From Eutreptiella sp. 'Long Island Sound 2002' (taxonomy: Eukaryota > Euglenozoa > Euglenophyceae > Eutreptiales > Eutreptiaceae): a DNA stretch of 64,000 nt. The position numbers and the translations under genes were made by a program. This document shows, one piece after another, positions 32,000 through 47,500 of the stretch. Location of the stretch: assembly GCA_964036045.1 (NCBI GenBank), contig OZ038402.1:8758971-8822970 (forward strand), given 5' to 3'. The number at the start of each line of letters is the position of its first letter. Within the stretch, counting starts at the first letter, position 1. Below the pieces are notes generated by a model. The model did not search any database and was not told the DNA's origin. It worked only from the letters and a program-made list of their open reading frames with translations.

Positions 32000-34660
32000 G
32001 AACCTATTAGGGAACCTATTAGGGAACCTTTTGGAAAACCTATTAGGGAACCAATTAGGGAACCTATTGGGGAACCTATTAGGGAACCTATTAGGGAACC
32101 CATTAGGGAACCTATTAAGGAACCTATTAGGGAACCTATTAGGGAACCTATTGGGGAACCTATTAGGGAACCTATTAGGGAACCTATTAGGGAACCTATT
32201 AGGGAACCTATTAGGGAACCTATTAGGGAACCTATTAGGGAACCTATTAGGGACCCTATTAGGGAACCTATTAGGGAACCTATTAGGGAACCCATTAGGG
32301 AACCTATTGGGGAACCTATTAGGGAACCTATTAGGGAACCTATTAGGGAACCTATTAGGGAACCTATTGGGGAACCTATTAGGGAACCTATTAGGGAACC
32401 TATTGGGGAACCTATTAGGGAACCTATTAGGGAACCTATTAGGGAACCGATTAGGGAACCTATTAGGGAACCTACCAGGGAACCTACCAGGGAACCTATT
32501 AGGGAACCTATTAGGGAACCTATTAGGGAACCTATTGGGGAACCTATTAGGGAACCTATTAGGGAACCTATTAGGGAACCTATTGGGGAACCTATTAGGG
32601 AACCTATTAGGGAACCTATTAGGGAACCTATTAGGGAACCTATTAGGAAACCTATTAGGGAACCTATTACGGAACCTATTAGGGAACCTATTGGGGAACC
32701 TATTGGGGAACCTATTAGGGAACCTACCAGGGAACCTACCAGGGAACCTATTAGGGAACCTATTAGGGAACCTATTAGGGAACCTATTAGGGAACCTATT
32801 AGGGAACCTATTAGGGAACCTATTAGGGAACCTATTAGGGAACCTATTAGGGAACCTATTGGGGAACCTATTAGGGAACCTATTAGGGAACCTATTAGGG
32901 AACCTATTGGAGAACCTATTGGGGAACCTATTAGGGAACCTACCAGGGAACCTACCAGGGAACCTATTAGGGAACCTATTAGGGAACCTATTAGGGAACC
33001 TATTAGGGAACCTATTAGGGAACCTATTAGGGAACCTATTAGGGAACCTATTAGGGAACCTATTGGGGAACCTATTGGGGAACCTATTAGGGAACCTATT
33101 AGGGAACCTATTAGGGAACCTATTGGGGAACCTATTAGGGAACCTATTAGGGAACCTATTGGGGAACCTATTAGGGAACCTATTAGGGAACCTATTAGGG
33201 AACCTATTGGGGAACCTATTAGGGAACCTATTAGGGAACCTATTAGGGAACCTATTGGGGAACCTATTAGGGAACCTATTAAGGAACCTATTAGGGAACC
33301 TATTAGGGAACCTATTGGGGAACCTATTGGGGAACCTATTGGGGAACCTATTAGGGAACCTATTGGGGAACCTATTAGGGAACCTATTAGGGAACCCATT
33401 AGGGAACCTATTAAGGAACCTATTAGGGAACCTATTAGGGAACCTATTGGGGAACCTATTAGGGAACCTATTAGGGAACCTATTAGGGAACCTATTAGGG
33501 AACCTATTAGGGAACCTATTAGGGAACCTATTAGGGAACCTATTAGGGACCCTATTAGGGAACCTATTAGGGAACCTATTAGGGAACCCATTAGGGAACC
33601 TATTGGGGAACCTATTAGGGAACCTATTAGGGAACCTATTAGGGAACCTATTAGGGAACCTATTGGGGAACCTATTAGGGAACCTATTAGGGAACCTATT
33701 GGGGAACCTATTAGGGAACCTATTAGGGAACCTATTAGGGAACCGATTAGGGAACCTATTAGGGAACCTACCAGGGAACCTACCAGGGAACCTATTAGGG
33801 AACCTATTAGGGAACCTATTAGGGAACCTATTGGGGAACCTATTAGGGAACCTATTAGGGAACCTATTAGGGAACCTATTGGGGAACCTATTAGGGAACC
33901 TATTAGGGAACCTATTAGGGAACCTATTAGGGAACCTATTAGGGAACCTATTAGGGAACCTATTACGGAACCTATTAGGGAACCTATTGGGGAACCTATT
34001 GGGGAACCTATTAGGGAACCTACCAGGGAACCTACCAGGGAACCTATTAGGGAACCTATTAGGGAACCTATTAGGGAACCTATTAGGGAACCTATTGGGG
34101 AACCTATTAGGGAACCTATTAGGGAACCTATTAGGGAACCTATTGGAGAACCTATTGGGGAACCTATTAGGGAACCTACCAGGGAACCTACCAGGGAACC
34201 TATTAGGGAACCTATTAGGGAACCTATTAGGGAACCTATTAGGGAACCTATTAGGGAACCTATTAGGGAACCTATTAGGGAACCTATTAGGGAACCTATT
34301 GGGGAACCTATTGGGGAACCTATTAGGGAACCTATTAGGGAACCTATTAGGGAACCTATTGGGGAACCTATTAGGGAACCTATTAGGGAACCTATTGGGG
34401 AACCTATTAGGGAACCTATTAGGGAACCTATTAGGGAACCTATTGGGGAACCTATTAGGGAACCTATTAGGGAACCTATTAGGGAACCTATTGGGGAACC
34501 TATTAGGGAACCTATTAAGGAACCTATTAGGGAACCTATTAGGGAACCTATTGGGGAACCTATTGGGGAACCTATTGGGGAACCTATTAGGGAACCTATT
34601 GGGGAACCTATTAGGGAACCTATTAGGGAACCTATTAGGGAACCTATTAGGGAACCTATT
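32000..34660. repeat. 1,296-bp higher-order repeat in array A
   Basis: Rare variants recur at exactly 1,296 bp (108 units): GGGACCC at 32250 and 33546, CCGATTAGG at 32447 and 33743, and the TATTACGG change at 32670 and 33966. Further right, TATTGGAGAACC recurs at 1,236 bp, so the second copy lost five units. Limits are approximate. Confidence 0.8.
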
Positions 34661-37149
34661 AGGGAACCTATTAGGGAACCTATTGGGGAACCTATTAGGG
34701 AACCTATTAAGGAACCTATTAGGGAACCTATTGGGGAACCTATTAGGGAACCTATTAGGGAACCTATTAGGGAACCTATTAGGGAACCTATTAGGGAACC
34801 TATTAGGGAACCTATTAGGGAACCTATTAGGGAACCTATTATGGAACCTATTGGGGAACCTATTAGGGAACCTACCAGGGAACCTACCAGGGAACCTATT
34901 AGGGAACCTATTAGGGAACCTATTAGGTAACCTATTGGGGAACCTATTAGGGAACCTATTAGGGAACCTATTAGGGAACCTATTGGGGAACCTATTAGGG
35001 AACCTATTAGGGAACCTATTAGGGAACCTATTAGGGAACCTATTAGGGAACCTATTAGGGAACCTATTAGGGAACCTATTAGGGAACTTATTAGGGAACC
35101 TATTAGGGAAACTATTAGGGAACCTATTGGGGAACCTATTAGGGAACCTATTAGGGAACCTATTAGGGAACCTATTAGGGAACCTATTAGGGAACCTATT
35201 AGGGAACCTATTGGGGAACCTATTAGGGAACCTATTGGGGAACCTATTAGGGAACCTATTGGGGAACCTATCGGGGAACCTATTAGAGAACCTGTTGGGG
35301 AACCTATTAGGGAACCTTTTGGGGAACCTATTAGGGAACCTACCAGGGAACCTACCAGGGAACCTATTAGGGAACCTATTAGGGAACCTATTGGGGAACC
35401 TATTGGGGAACCTATTGGCGAACCTATTAGGGAACCTATTAGGGAACCTATTAGGGAACCTATTAGGGAACGTATTAGGGAACCTATTAGGGAACCTATT
35501 GGGGAACCTATTGGGGAACCCATTAGGCAACCTATTAGGGAACCTATTAGGGAACCTATTAGGGAACCTATTAGGGAACCTATTAGGGAACCTATTAGGG
35601 AACCTATTAGGGAACCCATTGGGGAACCTATTAAGGAACCTATTAGGGAACCCATTAGGGAACCTATTAGGGAACCTATTGGGGAACCTATTAGGGAACC
35701 TATTAGGGAACCTATTAGGGAACCTATTAGGGAACCTATTAGGGAACCTATTAGGGAACCCATTAGGGAACCTATTATGGAACCTATTGGGGAACCTATT
35801 AGGGAACCTACCAGGGAACCTACCAGGGAACCTATTAGGGAACCTATTAGGGAACCTATTAGGGAACCTATTAGGGGAACCTATTAGGGAACCTATTAGG
35901 GAACCTATTGGGGAACCTATTAGGGAACCTATTAGGGAACCTATTAGGGAACCTATTAGGGAACCTATTAGGGAACCTGTTAGGGAACCTATTAGGGAAC
36001 CTATTAGGGAACCTATTAGGGAACCTATTAGGGAAACTATTAGGGAACCTATTGGGGAACCTATTAGGGAACCTATTAGGGAACCTATTAGGGAACCTAT
36101 TAGGGAACCTATTAGGGAACCTATTAGGGAACCTATTGGGGAACCTATTAGGGAACCTATTGGGGAACCTATTAGGGAACCTATTGGGGAACCAATTGGG
36201 GAACCTATTAGGGAACCTGTTGTGGAACCTATTAGGGAACCTATTGGGGAACCTATTAGGGAACCTACCAGGGAACCTACCAGGGAACCTATCAGGGAAC
36301 CTATTAGGGAACCTATTAGGGAACCTATTGGGGAACCTATTAGGGAACCTATTAGGGAACCTATTAGGGAACCTATTAGGGAACCTATTAGGGAACCTAT
36401 TAGGGAACCTATTGGCGAACCTATTAGGGAACCTATTGGGGAACCTATTAGGGAACCTGTTGGAAAACCTATTAGGGAACCTATTAGGGAACCTACCAGG
36501 GAACCTACCAGGGAACCTATTAGGGAACCTATTAGGGAACCTATTGGGGAACCTATTGGGGAACCTATTGGCGAACCTATTAGGGAACCTATTAGGGAAC
36601 CTATTAGGGAACCTATTAGGGAACCTATTAGGGAACGTACTAGGGAACCTATTAGGGAACCTATTGGGGAACCTATTGGGGAACCTATTGGGGAACCCAT
36701 TAGGCAACATATTAGGGAACCTATTAGGGAACCTATTAGGGAACCTATTAGGGAACCTATTAGGGAACCTATTAGGGAACCCATTAGGGAACCTATTAAG
36801 GAACCTATTAGGGAACCTATTAGGGAACCTATTAGGGAACCTATTGGGGAACCTATTAGGGAACCTATTAGGGAACCTATTAGGGAACCTATTAGGGAAC
36901 CTATTAGGGAACCTATTAGGGAACCTATTAGGGAACCTATTATGGAACCTATTGGGGAACCTATTAGGGAACCTATTAGGGAACCTATTAGGGAACCTAT
37001 TAGGGAACCTATTAGGGAACCTATTAGGGAACCTATTGGGGAACCTATTAGGGAACCTATTAGGGAACCTATTGGGGAACCTATTAGGGAACCTATTAGG
37101 GAACCTATTAGGGAACCTATTAGGGAACCTATTAGGGAACCTGTTAGGG

Positions 37150-38200
37150 AACCTATTAGGGAACCTATTAGGGAAACTATTAGGGAACCTATTGGGGAAC
37201 CTATTGGGGAACCTATTAGGGAACCTATTAGGGAACCTATTAGGGAACCCATTAGGGAGCCTATTAGGGAACCTATTGGGGAACCTATTAGGGAACCTAT
37301 TGGGGAACCTATTAGGGAACCTATTGGGGAACCTATTAGGGAACCTATTAGGGAACCTATTGGGGAAACTATTAGGGAACCTATTATGGAACCTAGTAGG
37401 GAACCTATTAGGGAACCTATTATGGAACCTATTGGGGAACCTATTAGGGAACCTACCAGGGAACCTATTAGGGAACCTATTAGGGAACCTATTAGGGAAC
37501 CTATTGGGGAACCTATTAGGGAACCTATTAGGGAACCTATTGGGGAACCTATTAGGGAACCTATTAGGGAACCTATTAGGGAACCTATTAGGGAACCTAT
37601 TAGGGAACCTATTAGGGAACCTATTAGGGAACCTATTAGGGAACCTATTAGGGAACCTATTAGGGAACCTATTGGGGAACCTATTAGGGAACCTATTAGG
37701 GAAACTATTAGGGAACCTATTGGGGAACCTATTGGGGAACCTATTAGGGAACCTATTAGGGAACCTATTAGGGAACCCATTAGGGAGCCTATTAGGGAAC
37801 CTATTGGGGAACCTATTAGGGAACCTATTGGGGAACCTATTAGGGAACCTATTGGGGAACCTATTAGGGAACCTATTAGGGAACCTATTGGGGAAACTAT
37901 TAGGGAACCTATTATGGAACCTAGTAGGGAACCTATTAGGGAACCTATTATGGAACCTATTGGGGAACCTATTAGGGAACCTACCAGGGAACCTATTAGG
38001 GAACCTATTAGGGAACCTATTAGGGAACCTATTGGGGAACCTATTAGGGAACCTATTAGGGAACCTATTGGGGAACCTATTAGGGAACCTATTAGGGAAC
38101 CTATTAGGGAACCTATTAGGGAACCTATTAGGGAACCTATTAGGGAACCTATTAGGGAACCTATTAGGGAACCTATTAGGGAACCTATTAGGGAAACTAT
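37150..38200. repeat. 528-bp higher-order repeat in array A, two copies
   Basis: The GGGAGCC variant at 37255 and 37783, and CTAGTAGGG with flanking ATTATGG at 37393 and 37921, recur at exactly 528 bp (44 units). GGGAAACT variants lie at matching places in both copies. Confidence 0.8.
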
Positions 38201-41200
38201 TAGGGAACCTATTGGGGAACCTATTAGGGAACCTATTAGGGGACCTATTAGGGAACCTATTAGGGAACCTATTAGGGAACCTGTTGGGGAACCTATGAGG
38301 GAACCTATTGGGGAACCTATTAGGGAACCTATTGGGGAACCTATTGGGGAACCTATTAGGGAACCTATTGGGGAACCTATTAGGGAACCTATTGGGGAAC
38401 CTATTAGGGAACCTACTGGGGAACCTACCAGAGAACCTATTAGGGAACCTGTTGTGGAACCTATTAGGGAACCTATTGGGGAACCTACTAGGGAACCTAT
38501 TAGGGAACCCATTAGGGAACCTATTAGGGAACCTATTAGGGAACCTATTAGGGAACCTATTGGCGAACCTATTAGGGAAGCTATTGGGGAACCTATTAGG
38601 GAACCTATTGGGGAACCTATTGGGGAACCTCTCAGGGAACCTATTAGGGAACCTATTAGGGAACCTATTAGGGAACCTATTAGGGAACCTATTAGGGAAG
38701 TTATTGGGGAACCTATTGGGGAACCTATTGGGGAACCTATTAGGGAACCTATTAGGGAACCTATTAGGGAAGCTATTGGGGAACCTATTAGGGAACCTAT
38801 TAGGGAACCTACCAGGGAACCTATTAGGGAACCTATTAGGGAACCCATTAGGGAACCTATTGAGGAACCTATTAGGGAACCTATTAGGGAACCTATTAGG
38901 GAACCTATTGGGGAACCTATTAGGGAACCTATTAGGGAACCTATTAGGGAACCTATTAGGGAACCTATTAGGGAACCTATTAGGGAACCTATTATGGAAC
39001 CTATTGGGGAACCTATTAGGGAACCTATTAGGGAACCTATTGGGGAACCTATTAGGGAACCTATTAGGGAACCTATTGGGGAACCTATTGGGGAACCTAT
39101 TAGGGAACCTATTAGGGAACCTATTGGGGAACCTATTAGGGAACCTATTAGGGAACCCATTAGGGAACCTATTAGGGAACCTATTAGGGAACCTATTAGG
39201 GAACCTATTAGGGAACCTATTGGGGAACCTATTAGGGAACCTATTAGGGAACCTATCAGGGAACCTATTAGGGAACCTATTAGGGAACCTATTAGGGAAC
39301 CTATTGGGGAACCTATTGGGGAACCTATTAGGGAACCTATTAGGGAACCTATTAGGGAACCTATTGGGGAACCTATTAGGGAACCGATTAGGGAACCTAT
39401 TAGGGAACCTATTAGGGAACCTATTGGGGAACCTATTGGGGAACCTATTAGGGAACCTATTGGGGAACCTATTAGGGAACCTATTAGGGAACCTATTAGG
39501 GAACCTATTGAAAAACCTATTAGGGAACCCATTAGGGAACCTACCAGGGAACCTATTAGGGAACCGATTAGGGAACCTATTAGGGAACCTATTAGGGAAC
39601 CTATTGGGGAACCTATTGGGGAACCTATTAGGGAACCTATTGGGGAACCTATTAGGGAACCTATTAAGGAACCTATTAGGGAACCTATTGGGGAACCTAT
39701 TAGGGAACCTATTGGGGAACCTATTAGGGAACCTATTAGGGAAGCTATTAGGGAACCTATTAGGGAACCTATTAGGGAACCTATTAGGGAACCTATTAGG
39801 GAACCTATTAGGGAACCTATTAGGGAACCTATTAGGGAACCCATTAGGGAACCTATTAGGGAACCTATTAGGGAACCTATTGGGGAACCTATTGGGGAAC
39901 CTATTAGGGAACCTATTAGGGAACCTATTAGGGAACCTATTGGGGAGCCTCTGAGGGAACCTATTAGGGAACCCATTAGGGAACCTATTAGGGAACCTAT
40001 TAGGGAACCTATTAGGGAACCTACCAGGGAACCTATTAAGGAACCTATTAGGGAACCCATTAGGGAACCTATTGGGGAACCTATTAGGGAACCTATTAGG
40101 GAACCTATTGGGGAACCTATTAGGGAACCTATTAGGGAACCTATTGGGGAACCTATTAGGGAACCTATTAGGGAACCTCTCAGGGAACCTATTAGGGAAC
40201 CTATTAGGGAACCTATTGGGGAACCTATTGGGGAACCCATTGGGGAACCTATTGGGGAACCTATTAGGGAACCCATTAGGGAACCTATTAGGGAACCTAT
40301 TAGGGAACCTATTAGGGAACCTATTAGGGAACCTATTAGGGAACCTATTAGGGAACCTATTAGGGAACCTATTAGGGAACCTATTAGGGAACCTATTAGG
40401 GAACCAATTAGGGAACCTATTGGGGAACCTATTAGGGAACCTATTAGGGAACCTATTAGGGAACCTATTAAGGAACCTATTAGGGAACCTATTGGGGAAC
40501 CTATTAGGGAACCTATTAGGGAACCTATTGGGGAACCTATTAGGGAACCTATTAGGGAACCTATTGGGGAACCTATTAGGGAACCCATTAGGGAACCTAT
40601 TGGGGAACCTATTAGGGAACCTATTAGGGAGCCTATTAGGGAACCTACCAGGGAACCTATTAGGGAACCTATTAGGGAACCTATTAGGGAACCTATTAGG
40701 GAACCTACCAGGGAACCTATTAGGGAACCTATTAGGGAACCTATTAGGGAACCCGTTAGGGAACCTATTTGGGAACCTATTAGGGAACCTATTGGGGAAC
40801 CTATTGGGGAACCTATTAGGGAACCTATTAGGGAACCCATTAGGGAACCTATTGGGGAACCTCTTAAGGAACCTATTAGGGAACCCATTAGGGAACCTAT
40901 TAGGGAACCTATTAGGGAACCTATTAGGGAACCTACCAGGGAACCTATTAGGGAACCTATTAGGGAACCTATTAGGGAACCCATTAGGGAACCTATTTGG
41001 GAACCTATTAGGGAACCTATTGGGGAACCTATTGGGGAACCTATTAGGGAACCTATTAGGGAACCTATTAGGAAACGTATTGGGGAACCTATTAGGGAAG
41101 CTATTAGGGAACCTATTTGGGAACCTATTAGGGAACCTATTGGGGAACCTATTAGGGAACCTATTGGGGAACCTATTAGGGAACCTATTAGGGAACCTAT

Positions 41201-41280
41201 TTGGGAACCTATTAGGGAACCTATTGGGGAACCTATTAGGGAACCTATTAGGGAACCTATTGGGGAACCTATTGGGGAAC

Positions 41281-42850
41281 CCATTAGAGAATCCATTAGG
41301 GAACCTACCAGGGAACCTACCAGGGAACCTGTTAGGGAACCTATTAGGGAACCTATTAGGGAACCTATTAGGGAAACTATTAGGGAACCTATTAGGGACC
41401 CTATTGGGGAACCTATTAGGGAACCTATTAGGGAACCTATTAGGGAACCTATTGGGGAACCTATTAGGGAACCCATTAGGGAACCTACCAGGGACCCTAT
41501 TAGGGAACCTATTAGGAAACCTATTAGGGAACCTATTAGGGAACCTATTAGGGAACCTATTGGGGAACCTATTGGGGAACCTATTAGGGAACCTATTAGG
41601 GAACCTATTAGGGAACCCATTGGGGAACCCATTAGGGAGCCTATTAGGGAACCCATTAGGGAACCTATTAGGCAAACTATTGGGGAACCCATTAGGGAAC
41701 CTATTAGGGAACCCATTAGGGAACCTATTAGAAAACCTATTAGGGAACCTATTAGGGAACCTATTAGGGAACCGATTAGGGAACCTATTGGGGAACCTAT
41801 TAGGGAACCTATTAGGGAACCTATTAGGGAACCTATTGGGGAACCTATTAGGGAACCTACTAGGGAACCTATTTGGGAACCTATTAGGGAACCTATTAGG
41901 GAACCTATTGGGGAACCTATTAGGGAACCTATTAGGGAACCTATTGGGGAACCTATTGGGGAACCCATTGGGGAACCTATTAGGGAACCCATTAGGGAAC
42001 CTATTAGGGAACCTATTAGGGAACCTATTAGGGAACCTATTAGGGAACCTATTGGGGAACCTATTGGGGAACCTATTAGGGAACCTATTAGGGAACCTAT
42101 TGGGGAACCCATTAGAGAATCCATTAGGGAACCTACCAGGGAACCTACCAGGGAACCTATTAGGGAACCTATTAGGGAACCTATTAGGGACCCTATTGGG
42201 GAACCTATTAGGGAACCTATTAGGGAACCTATTAGGGAACCTATTGGGGAACCTATTAGGGAACGAATTAGGGAACCTACCAGGGAACCTATTAGGGAAC
42301 CTATTAGGAAACCTATTAGGGAACCTATTAGGGAACCTATTAGGGAACCTATTAGGGAACCTATTAGGGAACCTATTGGGGAACCTATTAGGGAACCTAT
42401 TAGGGAACCTATTGGGGAACCCATTAGGGAGCCTATTAGGGAACCCATTAGGGAACCTATTAGGGAACCTATTGGGGAACCCATTAGGGAACCTATTAGG
42501 GAACCTATTAGGGAACCTATTAGGGAACCTATTAGGGAACCTATTAGGGAACCTATTAGGGAACCTACAAGGGAACCTATTAGGAAACCTATTGGGGAAC
42601 CTATTAGGGAACCTATTAGGGAACCTATTAGGGAACCTGTTGGGGAACCCATTAGAGAATCCATTAGGGAACCTACCAGGGAACCTACCAGGGAACCTAT
42701 TAGGGAACCTATTAGGGAACCTATTAGGGACCCTATTGGGGAACCTATTAGGGAACCTATTAGGGAACCTATTAGGGAACCTATTGGGGAACCTATTAGG
42801 GAACCCATTAGGGAACCTACCAGGGAACCTATTAGGGAACCTATTAGGAA
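41281..42850. repeat. Repeated ATTAGAGAATCC module in array A, three copies
   Basis: The compound marker ATTAGAGAATCCATTAGG followed by paired CTACCAGG units occurs at 41283, 42111 and 42651. Spacings are 828 bp (69 units) and 540 bp (45 units). Downstream variants (GGGACCC, TTAGGAAACC) also repeat. Confidence 0.8.
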
Positions 42851-44599
42851 ACCTATTAGGGAACCTATTAGGGAACCTATTAGGGAACCTATTAGGGAAC
42901 CTATTAGGGAACCTGTTAGGGAACCCATTAGGGAACCTATTTGGGAACCTATCAGGGAACCTATTTGGGAACCTATTAGGGAACCTATTAGGGAACCTAT
43001 TAGGGAACCAATTAGGGAACCTATTAGGGAACCTATTAGGGAACCTATTAGGGAACCTATTAGGGAACCTATTAGGGAACCCATTAGGGAACCTATTAGG
43101 GAACCCACTAGGGAACCTATTGGGGAACCTATTAGGGAACCTATTAGGGAACCTATTAGGGAACCTACCAGGGAACCTATTAGGGAACCCATTAGGGAAC
43201 CTATTAGGGAACCTATTAGGGAACCTATTAGGGAACCTGCTAGGGAACCCATTAGGGAACCTATTTGGGAACCTATCAGGGAACCTATTTGGGAACCTAT
43301 TAGGGAACCTATTAGGGAACCTATTAGGGAACCTATTAGGGAACCTATTAGGAAACCTATTAGGGAACCTATTAGGGAACCTATTAGGGAACCTATTAGG
43401 GATCCCATTAGGGAACCTATTAGGGAACCCATTAGGGAACCTATTAGGGAACCCATTAGGGAACCTATTGGGTAACATCTAAGGGAACCTATTAGGGAAC
43501 CTACCAGGGAACCTATTAGGGAACCTATTAGGGAACCTATTAGGAAACCTACCAGGGAACCTATTAGGGAACCTATTAGGGAACCCATTAGGGAACCTAT
43601 TAGGGAACCTATTAGGGAACCTATTAGGGAACCTATTAGGGAACCTATTAGGGAACCTATTAGGGAACCTATTAGGGAACCTATTAGGGAACCCATTAGG
43701 GAACCTATTAGGGAACCCATTAGGGAACCTATTGGGGAACCTATTAGGGAACCTATTAGGGAACCTATTAGGGAACCTACCAGGGAACCTATTAGGGAAC
43801 CCATTAGGGAACCTATTAGGGAACCTATTAGGGAACCTACCAGGGAACCTATTAGGGAACCTATTAGGGAACCTATTAGGGAACCTATTTGGGAACCTAT
43901 TAGGGAACCTATTAGGGAACCTATTAGGGAACCCATTAGGGAACCTATTGGGGAACCTATTAGGGAACCTATTAGGGAACCTACCAGGGACCCTATTAGA
44001 GAACCTATTAGGGAACCTATTAGGAAACCTACCAGGGAACCTATTAGGGAACCTATTAGGGAACCCATTAGGGAACCTATTTGGGAACCTATTAGGGAAC
44101 CTATTAGGGAACCTATTTGGGAACCTATTAGGGAACCTATTAGGGAACCTATTAGGGAACCTATTAGGGAACCTATTAGGGAACCTATTAGGGAACCTAT
44201 TAGGGAACCTATTAAGGATTCCATTAGGGAACCTATTAGGGAACCGATTAGGGAACCTATTAGGGAACCTATTGGGGAACCTATTAGGGAATCTATTAGG
44301 GATCCTATTAGGGAACCTACCAGGGAACCTATTAGGGAACCTATTAGGGAACCTATTAGGGAACCTATTAGGGAACCTATTAGGGAACCTATTAGGGAAC
44401 CTATTAGGGAACCTATTAGGGAACCTATTAGGGAACCTATTAGGGAACCTATTAGGGAACCTATTAGGGAACCCATTAGGGAACCTATTAGGGAACCCAT
44501 TAGGGAACCTATTGGGGAACCTATTAGGGAACCTATTAGGGAACCTACCAGGGAACCTATTAGGGAACCTATTAGGGAACCTATTAGGGAACCTATTAG

Positions 44600-47500
44600 G
44601 GAACCTATTAGGGAACCTATTAGGGAACCTATTAGGGAACCTATTGGGGAACCTACCATGGAACCTATTAGGGAACCTATTAGGGAACCTATTAGGGAAC
44701 CTGTTAGGGAACCTATTTGGGAACCTATTACGGAACCTATTAGGGAACCTATTAGGGAACCTACTAGGGAACCTATTAGGGAACCTATTAGGGAACCTAC
44801 CAGGGAACCTATTAGGGAACCTATTAGGGAACCTATTGGGGAACCTATTTGGGAACCTATTAGGGAACACATTAGGGAACCCATTAGGGAACCTATTGGG
44901 GAACCTATTAGGGAACCAATTAGGGAACCTACCAGGGAACCTATTAGGGAACCTATTGGGGAACCTATCAGGGAACCTATTAGGGAACCCATGAGGGAAC
45001 CTTTTAGGGAACCTATTAGGGAACCTATTAGGGAACCTATTAGGGAACCTACCAGGGAACCTATTAGGGAACCCTTTAGGGAACCCATTAGGGAACCTAT
45101 TAGGGAACCTATTAGGGAACCCATTAGGGAACCTATTGGGGAACCCATTAGGGAACCTACAAGGGAACCTATTAGGGAACCTATTAGGGGACATATTAGG
45201 GAACCTGTTGGAGAACCTATTAGGGAGCCTATTAGGGAACCTATTAGGGAACCTATTGGGGAACCTATTAGGGAACCTATTGGGGAACCTGTTGGGGAAC
45301 CTATTAGGGAGCCTGCTAGGGAACCCATTAGGGAACCTATTGGGGAACCTATTAGGGAACCTATTGGGGAACCTATTAGGGAACCTATTAGGGAACCTAT
45401 TAGGGAACCTATTAGGGAACCTATTAGGGAACCTATTAGGGAACCTACCAGGGAACCTATTAGGGAACCTATCAGGGAACCTATTAGGGAACCTATTAGG
45501 GAACCTATTAGGGAACCTATTAGGGAACCTATTAGGGAACGTACTAGGGAACCTATTAGGGAACCTATTAGGGAACCTATTTGGGAACCTATTAGGGAGC
45601 CTATTTGGGAACCTATTAGGGAACCTATTAGGGAACCTATTAGGGAACCTATTAGGGAACCTATTAGGGAACCTATTAGGGAACCTATTAGGGAACCTAT
45701 TAGGGAACCTATTAGGGAACCTACCAATTAGGGAACCTATTAGGGAACCCATTAGGGAACCTATTAGGGAACCTACCAGGGAACCTATTAGGAAACCTAC
45801 CAGGGAACCTATTAGGGAACCTATTAGGAAATCTATTAGGGAACCTATTAGGGAACCTATTAGGGAACCTATTAGGGAACCTATTTGGGAACCTATTAGG
45901 GAACCTATGAAGGAACCTATTAGGGAACCTATTAGGGAACCTATTAGGGAACCTATTTGGGAACCTATTAGGGAACCTTTTAGGGAACCTATTAGGGAAC
46001 CTACTAGGGAACCTATTAGGGAACCTATTAGGGAACCTATTAGGGAACCTACCAGAAAACCTATTAGGGAACCTATTAGGGAACCTATTAGGGAACCCAT
46101 GAGGGAACCTATTAGGGAACCTATTAGGGAACCTATTAGGGAACCTATTAGGGAACCTACCAGGGAACCTATTAGGGAACCCTTTAGGGAACCCATTAGG
46201 GAACCTATTAGGGAACCTATTAGGGAACCCATTAGGGAACCTATTGGGGAACCCATTAGGGAACCTACAAGGGAACCTATTAGGGAACCTATTAGGGAAC
46301 CTATTAGGGAACCTGTTGGGGAACCTATTAGGGAGCCTATTAGGGAACCTATTAGGGAACCTATTGGGGAACCTATTAGGGAACCTATTGGGGAACCTGT
46401 TGGGGAACCTATTAGGGAGCCTGTTAGGGAACCCATTAGGGAACCTATTGGGGAACCTATTAGGGAACCTATTGGGGAACCTATTAGGGAACCTATTAGG
46501 GAACCTATTAGGGAACCTATTAGGGAACCTATTAGGGAACCTATTAGGGAACCTACCAGGGAACCTATTAGGGAACCTATCAGGGAACCTATTAGGGAAC
46601 CTATTAGGGAACCTATTAGGGAACCTATTAGGGAACCTATTAGGGAACGTACTAGGGAACCTATTAGGGAACCTATTAGGGAACCTATTTGGGAACCTAT
46701 TAGGGAGCCTATTTGGGAACCTATTAGGGAACCTATTAGGGAACCTATTAGGGAACCTATTAGGGAACCTATTAGGGAACCTATTAGGGAACCTATTTGG
46801 GAACCTATTAGGGAGCCTATTTGGGAACCTATTAGGGAACCTATTAGGGAACCTATTAGGGAACCTATTAGGGAACCTATTAGGGAACCTATTAGGGAAC
46901 CTATTAGGGAACCTATTAGGGAACCTATTAGGGAACCTACCAATTAGGGAACCTATTAGGGAACCCATTAGGGAACCTATTAGGGAACCTACCAGGGAAC
47001 CTATTAGGAAACCTACCAGGGAACCTATTAGGGAACCTATTAGGAAATCTATTAGGGAACCTATTAGGGAACCTATTAGGGAACCTATTAGGGAACCTAT
47101 TTGGGAACCTATTAGGGAACCTATGAAGGAACCTATTAGGGAACCTATTAGGGAACCTATTAGGGAACCTATTTGGGAACCTATTAGGGAACCTTTTAGG
47201 GAACCTATTAGGGAACCTACTAGGGAACCTATTAGGGAACCTATTAGGGAACCTATTAGGGAACCTACCAGAAAACCTATTAGGGAACCTATTAGGGAAC
47301 CTATTAGGGAACCCATGAGGGAACCTATTAGGGAACCTATTAGGGAACCTATTAGGGAACCTATTAGGGAACCTACCAGGGAACCTATTAGGGAACCCTT
47401 TAGGGAACCCATTAGGGAACCTATTAGGGAACCTATTAGGGAACCCATTAGGGAACCTATTGGGGAACCCATTAGGGAACCTACAAGGGAACCTATTAGG

